From NCBI RefSeq assembly GCF_029784155.1, contig NC_073691.1:25061011-25125010 (forward strand): a stretch of DNA of 64,000 nucleotides, given 5' to 3'. The position numbers were made by a program, and so were the translations under genes. This DNA is from Uranotaenia lowii (taxonomy: Eukaryota; Arthropoda; Insecta; Diptera; Culicidae). The first letter of the stretch is position 1, and every line of letters begins with the position of its first letter. Of this stretch, positions 44,064 to 54,529 are shown one piece after another. The notes beneath the pieces are model-generated. The model worked only from the letters and a program-made list of their open reading frames with translations, did not search any database and was not told the origin of the DNA.

Positions 44064-44475
44064 CGATGACATTTCATGAAACTCAAGCGAAAAATGTGTG
44101 AAATGATTGATCAATCATGAGAAATATTTTTTTTGACAAACCAACATAAACTTTGCTGAATTTATACTCATTAATGGGTATAAATTACCCATTTGCATGA
44201 TATTTTTAGCTTTATTTGACTATAATTCAAAAAACGATGCTTTAAGGTGCCTGGAATCTCTTTCATTTGATTTTTAAGGACCTTAAACTAGATCTTGATA
44301 GTGAAAAGAGTATCGGGAAATGTGGGAATTTGTTATGGCAAGGCTTTAAAGTTTTTGTCTTTTGAAAATAATAATAATTTACTCATTTTTATCATAGATC
44401 AATTTAGTGTGTAAAAATTTTGAATGCTTCAAATGATAGCTTTCAAAAAGAGACATACACCGTCTCAGTAGAATT
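44064..44475. other. Spacer, nothing seen
   Basis: AT-rich unique sequence between the SINE fragment and the MITE cluster. Confidence 0.5.
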
Positions 44476-44630
44476 ATTCAATCAAGCAGGCTCACAACAC
44501 ATATTACAGTGAAAATGAGTCCTCACTTTGAGCGAAGTTTCTGTTACTTTAACGTTTTTAGCCTGATTTTGCCTGATTTTTATTTCACCAGTTCCCTGAT
44601 TTTTGAAAAAAAAAATTGTAGGCAACTCTG
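44476..44630 (+). mobile_element. hAT-like MITE family H, right half only
   Basis: From CAATCAAGCAGGCT to GTAGGCAACTCTG, this matches the right half of the copy at 45058-45341, with shared ACAACACATATTA, GAAATTTCCGTTACTTT-like and CCTGATTTTGCCTGATTTTT phrases. The left terminus is absent. Confidence 0.7.
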
Positions 44631-44724
44631 AATACACCCCATGTAAGGCTAGAATCTCGCGTCGGGAGGTGGTTATGGAGAAACAAAAGAGAGAGTTCAA
44701 TAGTGAGCAAAGAACACAAGCGAT

Positions 44725-45038
44725 CAGGGTTGCCAATGTACCTGATTTTTTTCAGAATTTGTCCCGGTTTTTGGAAACCCAACCTGAAAACCTGAAAAGC
44801 CTCCGTTTTTCCCTGATTTTAGAAAATAAGCCTGATTTTCTCTGAATTTTATGAATATGTTGGAAAATGGGTAATGTACGGAACTAAATTAAAGACATGA
44901 TTGGTGGAGGTCAAAATGTGAATTGACTACCAAGAAAAAACGGTCCTCGCTTCGACCGAATTTTCCGTTAAACCATATACTGATCCTGATGTTTTTTCTC
45001 ATGTCCCTGAATTTTGAAAAAAAAATTTGGCAACCCTG
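44725..45038 (+). mobile_element. hAT-like MITE family H, copy 3
   Basis: 314 bases from CAGGGTTGCCAATGTACCTG to TTTGGCAACCCTG, the cleanest hAT-like termini in the window. Flanks CAAGCGAT (44717-44724) and CATGCGAG (45039-45046) agree at six of eight positions, a slightly decayed 8-bp duplication. Non-coding. Confidence 0.82.
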
Positions 45039-45057
45039 CATGCGAGATATACATGGA

Positions 45058-45341
45058 CAGAGATGCCAATGTGTCTGATTTTTCAGGTATTGCCTGAATT
45101 TTCGGGGCTCAGCCTGACAACCTGATAAGCCATTAAATTTGCTTGATTTTTGCGAATGTGATGAAAATTGGTAGTAAGGAACTGGATTAGGTTTATTTAA
45201 CCAAGTAGGCTACAACACATATTAGAGAGAAAATGAGGACAAAAAAATAACAAAAAGGTCATCACTTTTTGTGAAATTTCCGTTACTTTATCGTAGCCTG
45301 ACTTTGCCTGATTTTTGAAAAAAAAAATGTTGGCAACCCTG
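45058..45341 (+). mobile_element. hAT-like MITE family H, copy 4, perfect target duplication
   Basis: 284 bases from CAGAGATGCCAATGTG to GTTGGCAACCCTG. An exact 8-bp duplication TACATGGA lies at 45050-45057 and 45342-45349. It landed 11 bases beyond copy 3's target duplication. Non-coding. Confidence 0.9.
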
Positions 45342-45414
45342 TACATGGAGTGTATCGATAGAAGATCCAACAGTCGACCGATGAGGCCCAACATGTACTT
45401 ACGCTGGAGCCTTT

Positions 45415-45556
45415 TTCGTCACGTTCAGCGTGGTGTAATTGGCTGACGCGCCGTTTTGTACTGAAGCGTAAATTGCAGGTTTAAGTCCCGTCGGTGAGCC
45501 GTTGTATTTTTTTCGAAAAATTCATGAAATTTACGGCTTACGTTCTTTCTTTCTTA
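45415..45556 (+). repeat. tRNA-derived SINE-like element
   Basis: An A-box-like TGGTGTAATTGG (45431-45442) and a B-box-like GGTTTAAGTCC (45478-45488) are spaced 35 bases apart, as in a pol III internal promoter. The D arm can pair GCGT with ACGC, and the anticodon stem CGTTT with AAGCG. The acceptor stem is degraded, so it is not a functional tRNA. The body ends in TTACGGCTTACGTTCTTTCT, which is shared with 43990-44063 and marks a family. The downstream CTTATGTTCTTATG is a simple tail. Confidence 0.6.
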
Positions 45557-45579
45557 TGTTCTTATGTCTTTCTAATACT

Positions 45580-47973
45580 TTTCCTTTGAAAATTTGATCT
45601 TTTTCAGGTACGAAGATGTACCAATGTTTGTTTTTTTTATTCAAACTTTGATAGTTTAGTGTTTTTGTTCACTGATTTAAAACTATTGATATTTTGACAT
45701 TTGAAATTAACGGTTTTCATTATGTTCCAGTTTTTCTGGAACAGTTTTCCTAGTTCTCTTTGAAGACTGATTCTCCAATTGGATTATTCTGATGATGTGC
45801 TCCAAATTCAAGATGCTTGTTTGTTTGTTGCCAATCGAGGGCTCTCAATTCTGTTCTGAACTGAGCCGTGTAATATGTGTGCAATTGCATTCCGGAGAAA
45901 TCCTTGAAATATGTATGTACGGTGGATGTACTTTATATGCAGCAAATTCTATTCAGAACAGAAGCAAAGCGACATAATCCGACTTTTGCATGGACAGACG
46001 GACTGGTTGCAATTTCTCATCATCAACGACGAAGCCAGTAGCAATGTCATTCACTCGGGGGCGGCCTGTGTATAACCTTCTGGAAATTGAATGAATATAA
46101 TGGAGTCTTTTGTTGGAGCCACGGGTTTATTTTTTCTTCATTTAAATCTGGAATTTGTCATTGAATAATTCCTATTCTAAGGTGTGACCTTTTTTAAATA
46201 AAATCCATTTTAAGTTTCCCAAAAGTGTTTTTTTTTCTATATTTCGATTTGAGTAAATTACATCCATTGCTGTTTTTTTGCAAAACACGTGTACGTTTTA
46301 AACGTTTTAAATCTCATCTTTCCAGAGTCAGCACATTATGCAAGCATTGGCGTCTTAATGTCTTGTGAGTTGATTGGCGAAACTAAACCTGTTACTTGGC
46401 GAAATGATCAATGGTTTGTAATTTGCGCACCGCCAAATGTTCGGGAAAAAGAAATTGGGAGGGACCCCTCATTCAAGCATTCGCAGAAAAAATTTAACGC
46501 ACGCCGATGCAATTAACGGATTCACACGTCGTTTAACTTTTTTTTTTGGAGGAAGACGGGGGAGGAACCCATTGAATTGTGATTGAGCCCCGAAAGAGGG
46601 ATTCCCTCTCTTCGGATTGTATCTTTAACGACTTTTCAATTTGTCATCTGGCACCAGGTACCAGTACCAGTGCAAAAAGTTTGCTGACTAGTGGATTCGA
46701 ATGCCTGTTTAAGGTTTGCGAAGAGTTAAGATGTGTGATTAAAGTTTTGGGATATCTTGAGGCGGTAATCAATGGGCAAAAACAATTGCTATGGTTATGC
46801 GGCATCTTCGTTGTTGTGATTTATCGATATTGGATTTTTTTTTCTTGGGGGACGCAATCAAGCGTGCTGAACTGCAACAAACAGAAAATATGAATACTGT
46901 TTTCTTTTTTTTTTTTTTTCTGAAAAAAATCAAGAGTCTTGAACTTTCGATATTTAATCTCCAATTTCTTCAATTCAGAAACTCTAATCTTTTATTTTTT
47001 TTCGGGTGTTATGATTAGCTTCAAATGGGAATTTTTTAACGTGTTCAATTTGATACAAGTTGATTTATCGAATTTTGGGAGTTGTATGCGCTGGAATTGT
47101 CATTGATTAGAATTGTCTTTGTTTCAGTTAATACTAAAACTATAAGGGCGTTACAAATATCAAATTTTTCTTTTGTAACTCTCCCCCCCCCCCCTCCTTC
47201 AATTTCCAAAAAATTCCCGAGGGGGGAAATAAATAAAGTTAAAGATATTTTATTTAAAAAATTGATAAGTTCTTCGAAAATTCAAACAAGTGAAAGAGCG
47301 TAAGTCAAATTGTAGACGATAGAAATTGTATCACGGATTCGACATTTTTTTTTTCCAATTTTTGATCTACATAACTCGTTTTTTTGGTTTTGTGCTCTGT
47401 TGATTGTATGCAAGTTTGTTGCATGCAAGCTTATATCCGATTGATTCCAATTTATTGAAATTTTAGATTATTTTTTTTATACCCTCTCGTGATGTTTCAA
47501 CTCCAAGTGACCAAAGAATTATTCAAAATTTGTCCGGCCTCAAATCGCGTTAAATAAAAAAAAAAGTCAAAACAATTAACATACAAAGTATGAGTTTACA
47601 TTGCTCAATAGAAATGAATTCCTTTTGAAAATTGAACCCTAAGCCAAATATCTGAAAATTGTACGAAAAATCTGTCATTGTTGCCCGTTAGCACAAACTG
47701 TGTTAATGGCACTGGGTATCCCAAATGTCGATTCGATGCATTCCATTTAAGTTGACTGAATGGTAGATTTATATTGAGTATTCCAATAAATTCTAAGGAA
47801 TCCGAAAGAACTGAGCAGATTTTTACTCATAAGCATGAATTTTGTGGCATGTCGAGATCGTTAGCACCAACTGACTGAATGAATTAATCGTTTCTTCAGA
47901 AATCTACAATTTCAAAGGATTGAAACAATATAAATACAAATTATGAGATTTTCCACACAGTGGACTAGGAATC
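45580..47973. other. Intergenic sequence, no gene seen
   Basis: Short open frames on both strands (up to 104 codons at 46579-46893 +) show no family signature or splice support. A poly-C run is present near 47180. No inverted termini were found. Confidence 0.4.
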
Positions 47974-48997
47974 ACGGTTCCTACCTAAGGAAAACTTGAT
48001 TCAATAATATTATTATAGCCGGTGCTAGCTGTTTGCTTATTTCACTATTCTAAAGCATATGGTTTTATGGATACATCAAATAGCTTTTACTAACGGGCTG
48101 GACTAACCGTTTCGAACAAACTATCCGTTTTAAGTCTTCCAACATTTAAACGTGTATTTTTATTATAAGAAACATTTACCAATTAATTTTCTTTCAAGCA
48201 GCTGATGCTTATGACCCACAGTAGGCCAGGAACCACACTTTTGTGGTTAAAATTGACTGCAGACCAAAGGATTGGTTGTAGCTCATCGGTGTCTTGGACA
48301 AAGTTACTTGACTATATTTGCACTATCTATTGATGGATTTTGATTAATTCTCTTCTTCTCCGCAAGATGGCATCAAGATATAGCTTTTTACAGAAGCAAA
48401 ATACAGGCATGGTTTATTCTACAAAGTTGTTAATTATATCTTCGACATCACTTTCACTTATTTTCATTTTTAGTTATACAATACCTCGAGTTCTGTGGAA
48501 TTTGGAGGTATTCTACAACCTAAAACGAAGAAGAGAAGAACTAATCCAAATTGCTCGAAATAGTCAGTCCAGACCGTTAGTGAAAGCTATTTGATGTATC
48601 CATAAAACCATTTTGGAACGTATAGTTTTATGGATACATCACATAGCTTTTACTAACGGGCTGGACTAACCGTTTCGAGCGAACGATCCGTTTTAAGTCA
48701 TCATTAAAAGAAACATTTCCCAACTCATTTTCTCTCCAAACAGCTGATGCTTACGACCCACCGTGGGCCAGGGTTCACACTTTTGTAGTCAAATTGACTG
48801 CATGGCTGAGAGTTGGTTGTAGCTCATCGGTGTCTTGGACAAAGTTACTCGACTATATTTGCGCTATCTATTGATGGATTTGAATTAGTTCTCTTTTTCT
48901 CCGCAAGGTGGTGCCAAAATCTAACTTTTTACAGAGTTGTGAAATAAGCAGATAGTTAGCACCGGCTCTAATTAAGTTTCCCTAAGGTAGGAACCGT
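47974..48997. mobile_element. 1-kb element with long inverted ends and internal repeats
   Basis: The ends match in inverted orientation over about 60-70 bases: ACGGTTCCTACCTAAGGAAA at 47974, and its near-complement ending at 48997. Both continue to AGCCGGTGCTA and TGCTTATTTCAC, and the left arm has a 13-base insertion. Inside, two direct repeats of about 320 bases (48061-48394 and 48624-48935) share CTTTTACTAACGGGCTGGAC and CATCGGTGTCTTGGACAAAG. Between them a 42-base inverted copy of the repeat start lies at 48569-48610. I see no coding region or clear target duplication, and the superfamily is undetermined. Confidence 0.75.
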
Positions 48998-50300
48998 TAA
49001 AATAAAAAAAAAACACTCTTTTGAAACAAGTCGAAACTCCGCCTTTTTAGCTGACATTGACTTTTAAAGTTTGTTGACATTTTTTCAATGTCAGGAGATT
49101 CTGAAAAGATTACCGTAAAACAATTTCGGAAAGGGCGACAAATAACTTTTTTGAACGTAAGCACCAGCTGTTAAGAATAAGTATTAAGCCAAAATCAGTT
49201 GTTTTAGAGATTATGTTATATTGAGGGGAAATATAGCCGATTTATCCCAAATTCCGACCAAAGAAAAACACTGGTGGTTCATTATTCCAGTTTCAACTCA
49301 ATTTGTTTCTAAAGTGGTGAAAAATAAACTGATGAAATTTGAACCAAACTTGACGCAGCTCCGATCCATTTGACAGCTAATAGAACACGAGTGGGATTGT
49401 CAGTTTTTTTACAGGATTGGATCAAATTTCGTTGATCCAATTCTTGAATCGATAAGACCCAAGAACAAACAATTGTTCTAAGATGGCTAATCCTAAAAGA
49501 AAATGCTCTAAAATGGTAAGCACAATTCATAGGTGATGAATATTCAAAAAAAAAGTCAAGAAACTATTGACACCGTTAACGAATGGAAAGATTCGAGACT
49601 TAACTATGAATTTTTGTATATTGTTCAATGTATCAATGTTATCGAATTGAATATAACGAGAATTAGTTTTCGTGAGATTGGTGTAAACTACCAGAAAGTA
49701 ATCATATCGACAACGGATTTCAATAGGATTTTCTTTAGATATGTTGTTTATACAAAAAAGAATCAAGTATCGGAAATATCTGTTAACCTGAGTCGTAGAA
49801 CTGTTACCAGATTATCAAAAATTAACATGGCTACAGGTTTATTTTAAAGGAAAGAAATTAAACTTACTGATAAGAAATGCAGCATTAATGATTGGGATTG
49901 CAATCAGCTCTATCTATCTGAATAATTTCTGTCATTTCTATGTCACGATCTAAACATCTTTTTCGATTTTTTTTATTGCATCAAAGGCGGATTGATATCT
50001 TTCATTAAAGATTTGCTGTTGAACGGCCTACGGGTAACTTTAATCGGGGACAGAACTTGATATGTATTGAACTTTGACACAAATTCACAACCAGTAGCAT
50101 TATGTCCGTTAGCACTAGCTATGATATATCTCAAAGGTTAAAACGACCATTATTGTGAGCAAATTTTGACGGAAAAATGCATAAACAATTTCAGGATTTT
50201 GTATAGTGGTTTTATGACCTGAGTTGGGCTTAGAATTTTTTTCGAAATCAACGTTTGACCAAATAATAATTTGGGAATTTTTGAAGTAGATCAAAGATGT
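48998..50300. other. Intergenic sequence, no gene seen
   Basis: AT-rich. The opposed frames at 49527-49847 (79 codons - and 104 codons +) have no recognised domain and are taken as chance. Confidence 0.45.
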
Positions 50301-50309
50301 CGTAAAATA

Positions 50310-51167
50310 GATTGTATCCCATTTACCCGAAAACCATTGCCCAGAATGAATTTTCCCCAGAATGGCAAATACCCGAAATCAAACCCCAGAATGAACCATT
50401 TCTCAGAAAAAAAATCCCCAGAATACACCATTTACCAGAAATTTTTTTCCCAGAATGGACCATTTCCCAGAATTTTTTTTCCCCAGAATGGCACAAATCC
50501 CAGATTTTTGCCTCTTGTATTTTTATATGTTTTTTTTCTAATGAATTCTTGTAAATTTCAACTAAATTTATTTTAGAATCAATATTGTGCTTTGTTTATG
50601 GTTTATGGTACTTTAATTGATTTAATGCTTACCATGGTCCTTTAAAAGACCGTTTTGGTATCCGACTCCTCACGCTGCGCGTTCGAACTTGAAAGACGTT
50701 TTGTCCTTCACGCTGTCGCGTGGCGGACGGGACTAAGGGATCACCCCTAGCTTTCACGCAGACCTAGGAAGCCCCGGCAGACCTAGACCAATGTAATGGG
50801 GCCGCCGCTTCCGACGGCGGGTCGGCGGCCACCTCGGAATTGGGAGCTTCGGCGTTGGTTGCGGCTTTGCCGCAAAAGAATTAAGTTATGAAACCCCATT
50901 TTTTTGTAACAATTCCTTTTTTATTAATTTCTAGTAAGGATTCATGTTTTCAATTTTCTGGGAAATGGTTCTTCTGGCAAAAAAAATTCTGGTAAATGGT
51001 TCATTCTGGTGAAAAAAAATTCTGGGAAATGGTACATTCTGGCGAAAAATTTTTTGGGGAATGGTTCGTCTGGGGAAAAAAATTCTGGGGAATGGTTTTT
51101 TCTGGCGATTGAAGTTCTGGGGATTTTTCATTCTGGGCAATGGTTTTCGGGTAAATGGAGTACAACC
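50310..51167. mobile_element. Foldback element with tandem-repeat arms and 9-bp target duplication
   Basis: Arms at 50310-50505 and 50945-51167 are inverted copies. Their tips, GATTGTATCCCATTTACCCG on the left and GGTTGTACTCCATTTACCCG on the right in complement, differ at three of the first 20 bases and then match through AAAACCATTGCCCAGAATGA. Each arm is made of tandem CCAGAATGGACCATTTCC-type units. The exact 9-bp duplication CGTAAAATA flanks it (50301-50309, 51168-51176). Nine-base duplications with repeat-built arms fit Foldback and Phantom elements of the Mutator group. The middle (50640-50880) is GC-rich and has perfect hairpins. No transposase is encoded. Confidence 0.88.
50640..50880 (+). 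other. GC-rich hairpin core of the foldback element
   Basis: This insert is visibly GC-rich within AT-rich arms. Perfect stems are CCGCCG/CGGCGG (50802-50807, 50815-50820) and TTGCGGC/GCCGCAA (50859-50875). Two related phrases, CACGCTGCGCGTTCG and CACGCTGTCGCGTGG, lie at about 50672 and 50709. No open frame of useful length exists. Its composition suggests a foreign origin, perhaps a captured fragment or a structural RNA/DNA module. Confidence 0.6.
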
Positions 51168-51176
51168 CGTAAAATA

Positions 51177-52630
51177 TTCAACTCCATTATTGGTATTAGA
51201 TTTTACCTCAACGCATTCGTGGAATGTTGAAAATATGATGACGCTTGACATACCTGAAACGAAAAGAAAGACAAAAAAAGTGTTAAAAATAGTTTATAAA
51301 ATAGTGGTAGATTTAGACTCAAGAAAAGAAATTTGAAAGAAACCGCACATGGAAACCTTTTGTTAAAGATAATTTTTTACTGATTGATAGAATAGAAGTT
51401 CAAACAGAGAATCATATGAGGAGGTTTGAAAGCCCGTTCGATATTGGATTCTACTTTTAAGAATAATTTTGGTATATATCTATTTTCGGCAGGTGACGGA
51501 AAAATATGCATTTTCGGCAAAAATTTGACAACCGGTCGTCAAAGTATTTTGAATAATTCTACTTAACTAAAGAGATGTTTTAAGAACAGTCAAGAGCACA
51601 GCAATATTTGTAAAGAATGAGATTTGAAAAAAACTCTGGATGTTGCCAATTTTTAGCCATTAAAACTGTCAGAAACAACAGTAGCTCGAAGTCGAAACCC
51701 TTCGAATAAGTTTTATAACGTAGATAGAAACCGCACATCCACTTTCCAATTGTTACAAACGCACCTTTTGACTATCGAGGAAAGTCATCTCGTGTGAACT
51801 TTCCTTATGGTTGTTGATGAAGCATTTGAAAAGTGATTAAAAAAATATGCCCTTGCTGCTGCTAGCTTCACTATTAAAGCATTGGCACGCATCTCACCGG
51901 AGGGGAAAAACCTTGAACCAAAAGTTTTGGATTCAAATTTTCTCTTCAAAAAAATTGTGGACATCAACCGCCGGGCTAGTTATAATTTTACGACTTTCGG
52001 GAGCGGGCGGGCGCGCATTTTTAAAGCTTTTTCTCAAGTCATAACTTTTACGATTTGATCGTCGTCTGCTTGGAGATTCCGGTCAAGGGATCTTCCCAGC
52101 TGATCAAACCCCATCCACAAGCTGATGAATTCCGGTAGATTGCACCTTTATAAAACTTTACCACGAAAGGTGTTAAGTAAGGTTTTCACTCTTTGCTATG
52201 GAAAACTATGGGATGATTCTCCCGGAAACCTGTTGACCTACTTTTTTTCATAAAGTGGGTTGGAGTGAATCTTCCAAGATTCACAAATGAGGAATCACTC
52301 ATGTTCCTCAAGCACACTTAACGTTTCAATTTACAACTTTTAGGAAACCGGTCAAGAACCAATCGATTGTTGAAAGATAATTTGTTAAACGTTGAGATGA
52401 CCCCAAGAGATCATACACAGCAGAACACAAAATTACTTGTTAGAGGTGATGGCTCGTTCACAATTCCTCGATCGGACTAATCGATCGGTTCAGAGAATTA
52501 TAATCGATTTGCCATTGGCACCTGAAATCCGGACCCATGTCAGGTGCCGGCTTAAGCGCCCCTCATTCTTGATTTATTTTTTCTTTCTAAGAAGAACAAG
52601 ACGAAGCAAAACGACAAGATTAATTTGAAC
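51177..52630. other. Intergenic sequence, no gene seen
   Basis: Unique, moderately complex sequence. Frames at 51785-52044 and 52437-52628 have no recognised domain. Confidence 0.4.
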
Positions 52631-52633
52631 ATA

Positions 52634-52840
52634 TCAATCATCAGATATTGAGCAGCCAACTTGGAAGGCAAAATCGCGCTCCGGGCGGACCCCAATCTGC
52701 GTGATGGTGTTCGCGGACACTTGTTGTTGGTCGTTTGGACGCAAAAATGAGTAGAAGTTTTGCGCGCGACCTTCGGACCGGACTCGGTCATAAATCAAGC
52801 CATTGATTGCCACCCCCTGCCTGGTCACCTCAAACTTGCT
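52634..52840 (-). CDS. Candidate exon of an unknown protein
   Basis: A minus-strand frame of about 69 codons reads FEVTRQGVAINGLIYDRVRS and continues with NFYSFLRPNDQQQVSANTIT to CSISDD and a stop at 52634. It has balanced composition, with Asn/Gln/Arg and C-ending codons, unlike the AT-driven noise around it. Upstream in the same frame, 52970-53101 is also open (SDLWTYLANTQRVLPESHRL), with a good donor (CAT/GTAAGT near 52978) and an acceptor-like GAAGCAAG near 52841. Joining them would be in phase, but stops lie between and the acceptor is weak. No family was recognised; it could be a secreted protein remnant. Confidence 0.3.
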   Translation of the reverse strand, partial: SKFEVTRQGVAINGLIYDRVRSEGRAQNFYSFLRPNDQQQVSANTITQIGVRPERDFAFQVGCSISDD

Positions 52841-53109
52841 TCAAAAAGAACGAACCACATTAGCCTAGATCGGATGCTGAAAGGAAGCAACCCAGTGAGC
52901 CAGAGCATATTCGTTGTTATTGATGGTTGTTTGAACATTACGAAAAGCCAGCTCTTTTGTGAATGTGCAACTTACATGCCGAGGGTCATAAAAGGTGTCA
53001 CCCTCTAGTCGATGGCTTTCGGGCAAAACCCTTTGGGTATTAGCTAAATATGTCCATAAATCAGAATGGCAGGCACCCAAAGCAAAGTCTTTGAGCAACA
53101 ACAGTCTTG

Positions 53110-53654
53110 GGGTCAGCCGAGAGTTGGTTAAGCTGGCTTACAAATTTTGATCTGTAAAGAACGTGCACGTGCTAGAATGAGTAATTTTAAGGCCTCCGTT
53201 GGAAGATCTAAACATTTGTCGGATAGAAGCTAGCAAGGTTTATTTGTTTAAAATGTTTTATTTTTTTTTCAAGGATTTTTTTAAAATTTAGACCTGAAAA
53301 TATATGTATAAGTCTTTGTTTTCTGAATTACAGCCTAGAAGCTAAATTGAAAAATGAGAAAGTAATTTTCAGAACTCAAAATAAAAATTTGATAATGAAA
53401 AAGGACAAAAAATTAAAAAAATGTGTTTCTTAAAAATATTTAGTAGGTACCAGTAAATGCGGAAAAGATTTCAACTTCCATCGTTTGAGAGAAGCTTTTT
53501 TCGAATATTGTTTCCGGATTACTAAGTTTGTCCTATTTCTGTCAGACAGTAATCCAACTCTTTGATTCGGTTCTTTTTTCCGCCCTGTTCTGTAGCCATT
53601 CGAATGCAGCTTCTTTCACATTCGTTTTTGGTAACTGAATTTTATACATAACAA
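53110..53654. other. Spacer, nothing seen
   Basis: AT-rich unique sequence with no frame, terminus or repeat recognised. Confidence 0.5.
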
Positions 53655-54130
53655 ATATGAAAAAAAATGCCAAAAATGACAAAAATTACGAAAATGACAA
53701 AAATTACCAACAAAAATGACAAAAAATACAAAAATGGCATAAATTTAAAAAATAACAAAAATTACCTACAAAAATGATAAAAATGGCCAAAATTACTAAA
53801 ATGACAAAAATAACTAAAATTGCAAAAATGACAAAAATGACTAGAAGACAAAAATTTAAAAAATTACGAATATGACAAAAATTACCTACAAAAATGACAT
53901 AAATTACTAAAATTACTAAAATCATGAAGAAATGCCAAAATTAACAAAAATTACGAAAATGAAAAAAATTACCTACAAAAATGACAAAAATAACCAAAAG
54001 AATAAAAATGACAAAAATGACAAAAAATATAAAAATTACTGAAATTGCAACAATAGCCCAAATGAAAAATTGACACAAGTTACCTACAAAAAATGTCAAA
54101 AACTTCCTACAAAAAGGCAAAAATGAAAAA
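53655..54130 (-). repeat. Array B', ATGACAAAAAT (inverse of array B)
   Basis: About 480 bases of AAAAATGACAAAAATTAC units, the reverse complement of the TTTTTGTCA unit of 2484-4660. A recurrent AAAATTACCTACAAAAATGA phrase (53701, 53760, 53878, 53967, 54080) gives a longer period. Frames inside are artefacts. Confidence 0.88.
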
Positions 54131-54174
54131 AAGACATGCACTCATATTTCATTTTATTGGATTTTTGGCTCGGG

Positions 54175-54470
54175 ACTCTGGAATTGGACTCTGGACTCTG
54201 GACTCAGAACTCTGTCTACTGGACTCTGGACTTTGGACTCTAGACTCTGGACTCTGGACTCTGGAATTTGCACCCTGGGTTCTAGACTCTGAACTCTGAA
54301 CTTTTAACTCTTGATTCTTGATTGTAATCTCTGGACTCAGGACTCTGGATTTTGGACTCAGGACTCAGGACTCTGGACTCTGGACTCTGGACTCAAGACT
54401 CTGGACTCTGGACTCTGCCCTCTGGACTCTAAACTCAGGACTCCGGACTCTGGACTTTGAACTCGGGGTC
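54175..54470 (+). repeat. Heptamer array (GGACTCT)n
   Basis: About forty copies of GGACTCT or close variants (GGACTCA, GAACTCT, AGACTCT) stand between array B' and satellite A'. Homogeneity is moderate. Confidence 0.92.
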
Positions 54471-54529
54471 ATTGTCGGGGTCGGACTCATTGTCAATCCC
54501 ATTAATTAATTTTGCTGTGAGCCGTTACT

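Noticed and set aside
45415..45500. A functional tRNA gene
   Set aside because: Acceptor stem does not pair and the anticodon loop lacks the usual T33; it fits better as the head of a SINE.
48340..48594. 84-codon plus-strand frame inside the 1-kb repeat element
   Set aside because: Partly overlaps the direct and inverted repeats, hydrophobic by composition, and no transposase motif.
49527..49847. 104-codon plus-strand frame and an opposed 79-codon minus-strand frame
   Set aside because: Mutual overlap, AT-driven composition and no recognised domain.
50640..50880. Helitron 3' end suggested by the TTGCGGC/GCCGCAA hairpin
   Set aside because: No CTRR follows the hairpin, and the flanking 9-bp duplication and inverted arms fit a foldback element instead.
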